Shown here piece by piece: positions 52,250 through 60,461 of a DNA stretch of 64,000 bases. Every line of letters begins with the position of its first letter. Within the stretch, counting starts at the first letter, position 1. Origin of the DNA: Ensifer oleiphilus (GTDB taxonomy: Bacteria > Pseudomonadota > Alphaproteobacteria > Rhizobiales > Rhizobiaceae); contig NZ_JABWDU010000003.1 of the NCBI RefSeq assembly GCF_013371465.1, positions 310,001-374,000 of the forward strand. The letters run 5' to 3'. Under the pieces are notes generated by a model that was not told the DNA's origin, made no database searches, and saw only the letters and a list, made by a program, of their open reading frames with translations. Position numbers and translations under genes: made by a program.

Positions 52250-54262
52250 ATGAGCGGAAACGCAAGCCTGCACAGAGTAAACCGGGAGCCCCATCGCATG
52301 TCCCCTTCAGCGCCGTCCGGACTTTTCGCCGGTGACTTTTCCGCCTTGCGCGCCCGATTTCTCGCCGCCGCGCGTACCGCTGGCGCGAGCCTGGTCGAAT
52401 ACCTGCACCCATTGCACGGGCCGAAGGGAGAGCGCCTGGCGACCGACGTTGCCTATCTCGGGCGCAACGATGCCGAAAAGCTCCTGGTGCTGATTTCCGG
52501 AACGCATGGCGTCGAAGGTCCCTTCGGCTCGGCGTGCCAGACCGCGTGGCTTTCACAAAACTCCCCCTGGAAACTTCCTGATGATACCGCCGTTCTGGCG
52601 ATCCACCTCATCAACCCCTGGGGCACGGCATGGGCGCGCCGGGTCAACGAAGACAATGTCGATCTCAACCGCAACTTCATCGACTGGCGAAAGGCACCGC
52701 CGAAGAACGAACGCTATGCCGCATTGCACGGGGCTCTGGTCTGTCGCGCCTGGGACGGCCCGGAGCGTGACGCAGCCATTGCGGCATACGAAGACGCCAA
52801 GCGGCGGCTCGGTGGCTACGCCGGCATCGCCCCGATTGTGGAAGCCGGTCAATACGACTTTCCGGACGGCCTGTTCTACGGCGGCGACGGTCCGGTCTGG
52901 TCCAACCGAACCCTGACCGAGATCCTGTCGACATTCGCACAGAAGGCCGCCGAGGTTGTCGTCTTCGACCTGCACACTGGTGCCGGGCCTTACGGCTACC
53001 CCGCCCTCCTCTCGGTCGCCGATAGCGAGCACGCCGGTTTGGAATGGGGCCGGCGCATCTTCGGCCCCGCACTCTCGGTCGTCGTGACCGGCGAAAATGC
53101 GACGACGCATACCGGCATCGCCGCGACCGCCACCGGTTACGTGTCGGCCGCCGTGCGCGCCGCGCTGCCGAAGGCGCGCGTCCTGCCGCTTGTCGTAGAA
53201 TGCGGCACCCTCGACGGCGCGACTGTCTCGGATGCGGTCCAGGCGGACAATTGGCTTCACCTGTTCGGCAAAATCGATACGCCGCTCGGCGACAGGATAA
53301 AGAAGGACCTGTGCGCCGCCTTCATTCCCGAAGACGCCGACTGGCAGCGCGCCTGTCTTGAGGCATCTTTGCGTCACTTCGACCGCGCCTTTGACGATCT
53401 CAAGTCCGTCGGCGGCGCGCAACCCGAAAAGTCCGTCCCCGCCGCAGCCGCTGTTATCCTCGTCGCCCATCCGGAGGCTGGCGGTCCAAGGCTTGACCAG
53501 AGACCGGCGATCGAGGTGCACGACATCCACAAACGCTTCGGTCCCCTCGCCGTGCTCAACGGCGTTAGCGTCTCTGCGCAGCCGGGCGAGGTCGTGTCGA
53601 TGATCGGCTCTTCCGGCTCGGGAAAAAGCACCTTCCTGCGCTGCATCAACCTGCTCGAACAGCCGAACGATGGGCGCATCGTCATCGATGGTGAAGAAAT
53701 CCGGATGAAGAAGACACCGGACGGCAGTGCAGCACCTGCCGACATCCGGCAGGTCGAGCGCATCCGCTCGCGCGTCGGCATGGTGTTCCAGAACTTCAAT
53801 CTCTGGCCCCACATGACGGTCCTTGAAAACATCGTCGAGGCGCCGATGCACGTCCTGAAAGAGGAGCGACAGGCAGCTGCCGATCACGCCCACGCGCTGC
53901 TGAAGAAAGTCGGCCTTTCCGACAAACATGCCCAATACCCCGGTCAACTGTCCGGTGGCCAGCAGCAGCGTGCCGCCATTGCCCGTACGCTTGCCATGCG
54001 CCCGAAGCTCATCCTCCTCGACGAGCCCACCTCCGCGCTTGATCCGGAGCTGGTTGGCGAGGTCCTGCGCGTCATCCGGCAGTTGGCCGAAGAAGGAAAT
54101 ACGATGATCCTCGTGACGCACGAAATGCAGTTCGCGCGAGAGGTCTCGCACAAGATCCTCTTCCTCCACCAGGGAAAGGTGGAGGAAGAGGGTGCCCCGG
54201 CGGATGTCTTCACCAACCCACGCTCCGAACGCATGCGCCAGTTCCTGGCCCGGACGCTCTGA
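52250..54262 (+). CDS. DUF2817 M14-like peptidase fused to an amino-acid ABC ATPase
   Basis: The 670-residue protein joins two complete domains in one open frame. Residues about 25-385 are DUF2817, a zinc carboxypeptidase-like fold: H86 and E89 (GTHGVEG), N140-R141 (DLNRNF), H242 (FDLHTGAGPYG) and E317 (VVECGTLDG). Residues about 420-670 are a HisP/OccP-type ATPase with Walker A GSSGSGKST (453-461), Q514, LSGGQQQR (568-575), Walker [14 protein letters not shown] and H624. The linker 386-419 has no Met, so separate translation is unlikely. The binding protein and permeases follow. The ATG at 52298 (MSPSAPSG) is an alternative start. This fusion is unusual. Confidence 0.9.
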   Translation: MSGNASLHRVNREPHRMSPSAPSGLFAGDFSALRARFLAAARTAGASLVEYLHPLHGPKGERLATDVAYLGRNDAEKLLVLISGTHGVEGPFGSACQTAWLSQNSPWKLPDDTAVLAIHLINPWGTAWARRVNEDNVDLNRNFIDWRKAPPKNERYAALHGALVCRAWDGPERDAAIAAYEDAKRRLGGYAGIAPIVEAGQYDFPDGLFYGGDGPVWSNRTLTEILSTFAQKAAEVVVFDLHTGAGPYGYPALLSVADSEHAGLEWGRRIFGPALSVVVTGENATTHTGIAATATGYVSAAVRAALPKARVLPLVVECGTLDGATVSDAVQADNWLHLFGKIDTPLGDRIKKDLCAAFIPEDADWQRACLEASLRHFDRAFDDLKSVGGAQPEKSVPAAAAVILVAHPEAGGPRLDQRPAIEVHDIHKRFGPLAVLNGVSVSAQPGEVVSMIGSSGSGKSTFLRCINLLEQPNDGRIVIDGEEIRMKKTPDGSAAPADIRQVERIRSRVGMVFQNFNLWPHMTVLENIVEAPMHVLKEERQAAADHAHALLKKVGLSDKHAQYPGQLSGGQQQRAAIARTLAMRPKLILLDEPTSALDPELVGEVLRVIRQLAEEGNTMILVTHEMQFAREVSHKILFLHQGKVEEEGAPADVFTNPRSERMRQFLARTL

Positions 54263-54340
54263 CAGCCCGCCGTTATTACCCGTCCGGGGCTCTCCCTGGA
54301 ACGGAAGTCAACAAGAATGCTCAGCAAGGGGAACCAAAAC

Positions 54341-55138
54341 ATGAAGCTGAAAAGTCTATTGCTCGCCACGTTCTTCGCCACCGGCCTTAATACGGCCCAC
54401 GCAGCCGAGGGGGAATTGTCGATTGGCACGGAGGGCGAGTATCCGCCGTGGAGCATGGCTGACGCCGCCGGCAACGTTACCGGTTTCGACGCGGATGTCG
54501 GAAACCTGCTCTGTGCCAAACTGGAAATGAAGTGTCACTTCGTCGTGCAGGCCTTCGACGGCCTCATTCCGGCGCTGAAAGCCAAACGATTCGACATCAT
54601 CATTTCCGGCATGTCGATCACCGCCGAGCGCAAGAAGCAGATCAACTTCTCGGTTGGCTATGCGGAACTCGCCAACATGTTCGTCGTCAAAAAGGATTCC
54701 AATCTTGCCGGCGTCAAGGACATCGAGACGCTGCTGACATCGCTCGACGGTCGTACGGTCGGTGTCCAGGCCGGTACGACCCATGCGCACTTCATGGAAA
54801 AGCGGGCCTCATCCGCCGTCCTGAAGACCTATGACACGCTCGACCAGATGCAGATCGACCTCGCCAGTGGCCGCGTCGAGGCCGCATTTGCAGATTCGTC
54901 CGCCCTTCAGGACTTCCTGGGGCGCCCCGACGGCAAGGACTTCCAGTTCGTCGACGTCAAGGTGCTGAGCACCTTCGACCCGACGCTCGGCGAGGGCATC
55001 GGCGTCGGCATCGCGCAGGAGAATACCGAATTGAAGGCTCGTATCGACAAGGCACTCTGCGAATTGGTCGCCGACGGCTCGATCGGCAAGGCAAGCCAGA
55101 CCTGGTTCAAGACGGATATCTCCCGTCCCTGCCAGTAA
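54341..55138 (+). CDS. Amino-acid/opine ABC transporter binding protein
   Basis: The 265-residue family 3 binding protein has a signal peptide (LKSLLLATFFATGLNTAHAA) and EGEYPPWSMADAAGNVTGFD, the ligand-pocket pattern of octopine/lysine-arginine-ornithine binding proteins, then KRFDIIISGMSITAERKKQI. AAGGGGAACCAAAAC sets the ATG at 54341. It feeds the permease pair downstream and the ATPase domain of the fusion protein upstream. A nested hairpin follows it. Confidence 0.9.
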   Translation: MKLKSLLLATFFATGLNTAHAAEGELSIGTEGEYPPWSMADAAGNVTGFDADVGNLLCAKLEMKCHFVVQAFDGLIPALKAKRFDIIISGMSITAERKKQINFSVGYAELANMFVVKKDSNLAGVKDIETLLTSLDGRTVGVQAGTTHAHFMEKRASSAVLKTYDTLDQMQIDLASGRVEAAFADSSALQDFLGRPDGKDFQFVDVKVLSTFDPTLGEGIGVGIAQENTELKARIDKALCELVADGSIGKASQTWFKTDISRPCQ

Positions 55139-55150
55139 CGGGAACCGCAC

Positions 55151-55197
55151 CCTCCCGGGAGAACGAACGACCGGAAGGTCGATCCTTTCTCGGGAGG
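55151..55197 (+). terminator. Nested hairpin between binding protein and permease
   Basis: CCTCCCGGGAGA (55151-55162) pairs with TTTCTCGGGAGG (55186-55197), about 12 pairs with two G-T wobbles. Inside its loop CGACC-GGAA-GGTCG forms a second hairpin. No T-run follows, so mRNA stabilisation of the binding-protein segment or partial attenuation is likely. Confidence 0.55.
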
Positions 55198-55236
55198 CTT
55201 CATCCGACAGGACAAGGCATAGGTTGGGCGTGTTCG

Positions 55237-55944
55237 ATGGAACTTGGACTTTGGCAGGTGTGGGAAGGTGGCTGGATATCGGCAATCCTGCGCGGGGCGG
55301 CAATCACCATCGCCCTCGGCATGGCGAGCATGGCCATTGGCGTCGTCATCGGCGTTGGCTGCGGCCTGATTAAATGGGCCCGTATTTTTCCGCTGATGCT
55401 TGTCGTGGACTTCTACACGTCGGTCGTGCGGGGCGTGCCGGAACTTCTGATCATCTATCTCCTCTTTTTCTCCTCCGTCGAGTTCGTGGCCCAAGTGGCC
55501 GCGGCATTCGGCTACGAGGGACTGGCCGGCAACGGTTATGCCTTCACCATCGCGGTCGTCGCGATCGCCGCCATATCGGGCGCCTATTCGACCGAAGTGG
55601 TGCGAGGGGCACTCGCCGCCATTCCGAGCGGGCATATCGAGGCGGCGCGGGCACTCGGGATTCCGGGCAGACGGATCTTTCACCGCATTATCGCGCCGCA
55701 GATGCTGCGGATAGCTGTTCCGGGCATGAACAATGTCTGGCAGACCACGATCAAGGACACCGCGCTTGTCTCGGTGGTGGGCCTGCAGGAGTTGATGCGC
55801 GTCGCCTTCGTCGGGGCCGGTTCGACCCGCCATCCCTTCATTTTCTATCTCATCGCCGCTCTCGTCTACCTCGCCATCACCTTGGTCAGCCAGGGTGGTT
55901 TCGACTGGATCGAACGCCGTCTGCGCCCCCGTACGAGGAAATAG
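55237..55944 (+). CDS. Amino-acid/opine ABC transporter permease (HisQ/OccQ type)
   Basis: The 235-residue permease has about five helices, with TSVVRGVPELLIIYLLFFSS near the first third and the EAA loop GHIEAARALGIPGRRIFHRI. It is one half of the channel for the amino-acid-like ligand. It is followed three bases later by the second permease. Spacing of 98 bases after the binding protein is occupied by the nested hairpin. Confidence 0.92.
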   Translation: MELGLWQVWEGGWISAILRGAAITIALGMASMAIGVVIGVGCGLIKWARIFPLMLVVDFYTSVVRGVPELLIIYLLFFSSVEFVAQVAAAFGYEGLAGNGYAFTIAVVAIAAISGAYSTEVVRGALAAIPSGHIEAARALGIPGRRIFHRIIAPQMLRIAVPGMNNVWQTTIKDTALVSVVGLQELMRVAFVGAGSTRHPFIFYLIAALVYLAITLVSQGGFDWIERRLRPRTRK

Positions 55945-55947
55945 GTC

Positions 55948-56634
55948 ATGGATCTCGAACTCGTTTTCCTCGCGGTTCCAACGCTTGCCAAGGGACTGTG
56001 GCTCACCGCCATACTGACGATCGCTTCGGTCGCCATCGGCTTTAACCTCGGCCTGGCGCTTGCCGTCATGCGCCTGTCGAAGAACAGCGCCGTCAGCGGC
56101 TTTGCCAAGGGTTACAGCACCGTCTTTCGCGGGACGCCGCTGCTGGTGCAACTCTTTCTCTTCTACTACGGCCTCGGTCAGCTTTCCTTCGTGCGAGACA
56201 ACGCCGTGCTCTGGTGGATCATCGGCGACGGTGTCCATTGCGCGGTCATGGCACTCGCGCTCAACACGGCGGCCTATACGTCGGAGATCCTGCGCGGTGG
56301 GCTCATATCCATTCCGGGAGGGCTCGTCGAAGCAGCACAGGCCTGCGGCATGTCGCGGCTGCTGCGGTTTCGCCGGATCACGTTTCCGCTTGCCATCCGC
56401 CAAGCGCTGCCGGCCTACGGCAACGAACTCGTCCTCGTCGTCAAGGGAACGAGCCTCGCCTCCACCATCACCGTCCTGGAGATCACCGGCCATGCGAAGC
56501 GGCTGATGAGCCAGACCTATGCAATCCTCGAAGTATTCGCCATCGCCGGCCTGCTCTACCTGCTGATCAACCTGGTGCTGATCACGCTTATCCGGCTCTT
56601 GGAAGCCCGTCTCACACGCCACCTGCCCCGATAG
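55948..56634 (+). CDS. Amino-acid/opine ABC transporter permease (HisM/OccM type)
   Basis: The 228-residue permease has STVFRGTPLLVQLFLFYYGL, LALNTAAYTSEILRGGLISI and the EAA loop GGLVEAAQACGMSRLLRFRR. It completes the heterodimeric channel. In histidine and opine importers the ATPase, binding protein and two permeases are all encoded together, as here, but the ATPase is part of the peptidase fusion. The formaldehyde dehydrogenase gene follows after 49 bases. Confidence 0.92.
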   Translation: MDLELVFLAVPTLAKGLWLTAILTIASVAIGFNLGLALAVMRLSKNSAVSGFAKGYSTVFRGTPLLVQLFLFYYGLGQLSFVRDNAVLWWIIGDGVHCAVMALALNTAAYTSEILRGGLISIPGGLVEAAQACGMSRLLRFRRITFPLAIRQALPAYGNELVLVVKGTSLASTITVLEITGHAKRLMSQTYAILEVFAIAGLLYLLINLVLITLIRLLEARLTRHLPR

Positions 56635-56683
56635 GCCGCAGATCGCCTATCTGTCTGAAAAAATTAAGAGAAAGAGAAAATTC

Positions 56684-57811
56684 ATGGATGTACGCGCCGC
56701 CGTCGCCGTTCAGGCAGGCAAGCCGCTGGAAGTGATGACCGTTCAGCTCGAAGGCCCGCGGGCCGGAGAAGTGCTGATCGAAGTCAAGGCAACGGGCATC
56801 TGCCACACCGACGATTTCACGCTGTCGGGCGCGGATCCCGAAGGTCTGTTCCCGGCAATCCTCGGCCATGAGGGTGCCGGCATCGTCGTCGATGTCGGAC
56901 CGGGCGTGACCTCGGTCAAGAAGGGCGATCATGTCATCCCGCTCTATACGCCCGAGTGCCGCTCCTGCCCGTCCTGCCTGTCGCGCAAGACCAATCTGTG
57001 CACCGCGATCCGCTCGACCCAGGGCCAGGGCGTCATGCCGGACGGCACCTCGCGCTTCTCGATCGGCAAGGACAAGATCCATCACTACATGGGCTGCTCC
57101 ACCTTTGCCAATTACACCGTGCTGCCGGAGATCGCGGTTGCCAAGGTCAACCCCGACGCGCCCTTCGACAAGATCTGCTACATCGGCTGCGGCGTCACCA
57201 CCGGCATCGGCGCCGTCATCAACACCGCCAAGGTCGAGATGGGCGCAACCGCGATCGTCTTCGGTCTCGGCGGCATCGGCCTCAATGTCATCCAGGGTCT
57301 GCGCCTTGCCGGTGCCGACATGATCATCGGTGTCGATCTCAACAACGACAAGAAGGCCTGGGGCGAGCGCTTCGGCATGACCCACTTCGTCAACCCGAAG
57401 CAAGTCGGCGAGGACATCGTGCCCTACCTCGTGAACATGACGAAGCGTGGTGCCGACCAGATCGGCGGCGCCGACTACACCTTCGACTGCACCGGCAACA
57501 CCAAGGTGATGCGCCAGGCGCTCGAAGCCTCGCATCGCGGCTGGGGCAAGTCTGTCGTCATCGGCGTTGCCGGCGCCGGCCAGGAAGTCTCCACCCGTCC
57601 GTTCCAGCTTGTCACCGGCCGCAGCTGGATGGGCACCGCCTTTGGCGGCGCACGCGGCCGCACCGACGTGCCCAAGATCGTCGACTGGTACATGGAGGGC
57701 AAGATCGAGATCGATCCGATGATCACCCACACCATGGCCCTCGAAGACATCAACAAGGGCTTCGAGCTGATGCACTCCGGCGAAAGCATCCGTTCGGTCG
57801 TGCTATACTGA
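56684..57811 (+). CDS. adhC: S-(hydroxymethyl)glutathione dehydrogenase / class III alcohol dehydrogenase
   Basis: The 375-residue zinc enzyme oxidises the glutathione adduct of formaldehyde. Catalytic zinc ligands lie in GICHTDDFT and GHEGAG, and the structural zinc loop CRSCPSCLSRKTNLC is complete. The nucleotide motif is FGLGGIGLNVIQG. FSIGKDKIHHYMGCSTFANY is typical of class III enzymes (FrmA/FlhA). AAGAGAAAGAGAAAATTC precedes the ATG. In this cluster it would remove formaldehyde released by the Rieske demethylase, together with gfa downstream. Confidence 0.95.
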   Translation: MDVRAAVAVQAGKPLEVMTVQLEGPRAGEVLIEVKATGICHTDDFTLSGADPEGLFPAILGHEGAGIVVDVGPGVTSVKKGDHVIPLYTPECRSCPSCLSRKTNLCTAIRSTQGQGVMPDGTSRFSIGKDKIHHYMGCSTFANYTVLPEIAVAKVNPDAPFDKICYIGCGVTTGIGAVINTAKVEMGATAIVFGLGGIGLNVIQGLRLAGADMIIGVDLNNDKKAWGERFGMTHFVNPKQVGEDIVPYLVNMTKRGADQIGGADYTFDCTGNTKVMRQALEASHRGWGKSVVIGVAGAGQEVSTRPFQLVTGRSWMGTAFGGARGRTDVPKIVDWYMEGKIEIDPMITHTMALEDINKGFELMHSGESIRSVVLY

Positions 57812-57927
57812 GCAAGTCTTCAAGACCGCATCAGGAATGCAATCCGTGCATCGCATCGTCGGCCTCCGGCCGACTGCGCCAGTGATCGGCCGCGCATCAA
57901 GCGTCGGCGATGAAGGAGGAGAAACCC

Positions 57928-58509
57928 ATGCCAAGCATTGCCATACATCCAACACTCGACAGTGGGTTCAAGGCGACCGACGCTGCCTTTTCGGGCGGAA
58001 CGCTCGTCTGCAACTGCACAAGCAAGCCCGTAAAAGTTCGGGTCAAAAGCGACATCGCCCACAACCACGCCTGCGGCTGCACCAAGTGCTGGAAGCCCGA
58101 AGGTGCCGCATTCTCCGTCGTTGCCGTTGCCCCGACGGAAAATATCGAGGTTCTCGAAAACGGCGACAAGCTCGCTGTCATCGACCCGGCCGCCCTCATC
58201 CAACGGCATGCCTGCAAGGAATGCGGCGTGCACATGTACGGCCCGGTGGAACGCGATCATGCGTTCAAGGGTCTTTCCTTCCTGCATCCCGAACGGTTCC
58301 AGGAAACGGGATGGGCGAAGCCGGGCTTTGCCGCCTTCGTCTCATCGATCATCGAAAGCGGCTATGATCCGGCAAAGATGGACGGCGTGCGCGCGCGCCT
58401 CAGAGACCTTGGCCTCGAACCCTATGACTGCCTCAATCCCGTTCTGATGGATCTCATCGCCACCTGGACGGCAAAGAAGAGTGGCGCTCTCAAGACGCAC
58501 GCGGCCTGA
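57928..58509 (+). CDS. gfa: Glutathione-dependent formaldehyde-activating enzyme
   Basis: Gfa (S-(hydroxymethyl)glutathione synthase) speeds the condensation of formaldehyde with glutathione. The 193-residue protein shows the cysteines of its zinc sites: [21 protein letters not shown] and [12 protein letters not shown], and [36 protein letters not shown] precedes the ATG at 57928. It lies 116 bases after adhC, so the two steps of formaldehyde disposal are made together with the demethylase. Confidence 0.94.
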   Translation: MPSIAIHPTLDSGFKATDAAFSGGTLVCNCTSKPVKVRVKSDIAHNHACGCTKCWKPEGAAFSVVAVAPTENIEVLENGDKLAVIDPAALIQRHACKECGVHMYGPVERDHAFKGLSFLHPERFQETGWAKPGFAAFVSSIIESGYDPAKMDGVRARLRDLGLEPYDCLNPVLMDLIATWTAKKSGALKTHAA

Positions 58510-58568
58510 ACAAGCCTGGTGCACACAACCTCTCTCCGTTCTCGACACCTACCAACAGGTAACATCGC

Positions 58569-59987
58569 ATGGATCGCCTACGGCCCGAATTCAAAGACGA
58601 AATTCGCAAGATTGTTGGTGACGGAAATCTCAAGGACGGAGAGGCCCTTTCATCGATCGACCACGGCGTCGCACCGGAAAATCTCGGCGCGGGCGCCGTG
58701 GTCCTTCCGGGAACAACCGGCGAGGTTTCCGCGGTCGTCAAATGCTGCCTCGCCAGCGGAGTTCCGCTCGTCACCCATGGGGGACGAACTGGTCTCGTCG
58801 GCGGTGCAATGTCCAGGCCGGGCGAACTCGTGCTTTCGACTGCCCGCCTCAACCGGATCCTGCATGTTTCGCCAATCGAGCGCGTTGCCGTGGTGGAGGC
58901 CGGCGTGACGCTGCAGGCGCTGCAGGCGGCGGCCGGAGAGCATCGGCTTGAAACAGGGATCGACTTGCCGTCGCGCGGTTCGGCGACGATCGGAGGAATG
59001 GCGTCAACGAACGCCGGCGGCATCGCGGCCTTCCGGCACGGGGTCATGCGGCATCGCATCCTTGGCCTGGAGGCCGTGCTTGCGGATGGCTCCATCTATT
59101 CCGACATGACACGGGTGGTAAAAAACGCCGCCGGCTATGATCTGAAGCATCTGTTCGTCGGGGCCGAAGGCACACTCGGCATCATCACGCGTCTTGCCGT
59201 CAAACTCGAACCCCAGCCCCTTGCCACCGCCACCGTCCTCTTCGGCCTCCCGTCTGTGGACGCCGCGCTCGAGACGGTCGGCCGAGGGCTCGACGCGAAG
59301 TATGGTCAACTGCGAGCGGCAGAAGCAATCTGGAACACATATTTCCGCCTGACATCAGGCCATCATCGCTGGTCAGTCACCGACTACAGTGCCGATCATC
59401 CGATAAACCTTCTGGTCTCCCTGGGCGGGGCCGAGGAGGAAGCGCTGCAATTGGAACTTGGACGCATCTACGAAGACCTCATCGAGGATCACCCCGACGC
59501 CTCGGCGGTCATCGCGTCGTCCGTCGCGCAGGAGACAGATCTTTGGCGGTTGCGCGAGGACACAGACCTCATCTACCGAGAACACCCTGGCGCACCGTCC
59601 TACGATGTCTCGGTCCCTCTTTCGAAAATCGAGACTTATCTCGACCGCTGTCTTGCGGGCTTGAAGGAAGTCGATGTGGCCTTTGATCCCTATGTCTTTG
59701 GCCATCTTGCCGACGGGAACCTCCACATCGTCCTCAACGCGGCCGGTCGAGATGTTCCAAGCGAAAAGGCAAGAGCCGTCGAAACTGTGCTGTACCGGGA
59801 CATCGCTGCAATCGGCGGATCGTTCTCCGCCGAGCACGGGATCGGCCTCAAGAGAGTCCAGTCGCTGTCAGCCATTTCAAACCCGGTGAAAGTGGCGCTG
59901 ATGCATCGGGTCAAGGACGCGCTCGACAGATCTGCGCTCCTCAACCCCTGCAAGGTCTTACATACAGCCGCCGATTTCGACCGGTGA
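58569..59987 (+). CDS. FAD-binding oxidase (GlcD/D-lactate dehydrogenase type)
   Basis: The 472-residue flavoprotein has an FAD_binding_4 domain (PGTTGEVSAVVKCCLASGVP, THGGRTGLVGGAM, LPSRGSATIGGMASTNAGGI, DLKHLFVGAEGTLGIITRLA) and a FAD-oxidase C-terminal domain (DPYVFGHLADGNLHIVLNAA, GGSFSAEHGIG). Members oxidise glycolate, D-lactate or other D-2-hydroxy acids. As the last gene of the demethylase cluster it may oxidise a hydroxy acid made from the transaminase product. AGGTAACATCGC precedes the ATG. Confidence 0.9.
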   Translation: MDRLRPEFKDEIRKIVGDGNLKDGEALSSIDHGVAPENLGAGAVVLPGTTGEVSAVVKCCLASGVPLVTHGGRTGLVGGAMSRPGELVLSTARLNRILHVSPIERVAVVEAGVTLQALQAAAGEHRLETGIDLPSRGSATIGGMASTNAGGIAAFRHGVMRHRILGLEAVLADGSIYSDMTRVVKNAAGYDLKHLFVGAEGTLGIITRLAVKLEPQPLATATVLFGLPSVDAALETVGRGLDAKYGQLRAAEAIWNTYFRLTSGHHRWSVTDYSADHPINLLVSLGGAEEEALQLELGRIYEDLIEDHPDASAVIASSVAQETDLWRLREDTDLIYREHPGAPSYDVSVPLSKIETYLDRCLAGLKEVDVAFDPYVFGHLADGNLHIVLNAAGRDVPSEKARAVETVLYRDIAAIGGSFSAEHGIGLKRVQSLSAISNPVKVALMHRVKDALDRSALLNPCKVLHTAADFDR

Positions 59988-60461
59988 CCCGCAAAGAACC
60001 ACCGCGCCACCGCCTAGAGCCTGGCGGTTCCGCATCCGCATCATCGGCCAACCATCGCCGACAGTTCGAGACGTGCTTCTTCGGTCTGCCGCATCAGCAA
60101 TTTGCGCAGTCGCGGGAAAGCCTCGTTCCTGGATTAGATACACGTCGATCCGGCGATCGCCTCGTATCAGCACGAAAAATCTCGGCTCTCGTCGGCTGCT
60201 TGTTTCCTTTGGTGCGGGCGGCCTGGTCAGTCGAGCATCGCGCCTTTGGATGGGCGATCTCGTTGCCCCGCTTGCCGCGTTATCGACCAGGCAAACTCCA
60301 AGCTGAAGTTGATTGACATTTCGACATTTGGGGGTGGCACGGCACTGACGCTGCAGATCGATAACGTGAGAACTTTGCCTCAGTTCATCGACCTGCGAGA
60401 GTGGTCGCGGTATTCGAGTAGCGATACACTCGCGACCTCTTGGGTCTCAGAGGGAAATCAC
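59988..60461. other. Intergenic before the cyclase; possible minus-strand remnant
   Basis: No intact gene is seen. On the minus strand a protein-like tail EAFPRLRKLLMRQTEEARLE, LSAMVGR ends at about 60050, but its frame is broken upstream, so it may be a relic. TTGACA near 60314 is a possible -35 box for the cyclase gene. Confidence 0.35.

Noticed and set aside
57812-57927. Extra gene between adhC and gfa
   Set aside because: The gap is only 116 bp and its frames are antisense or overlapping shadows.
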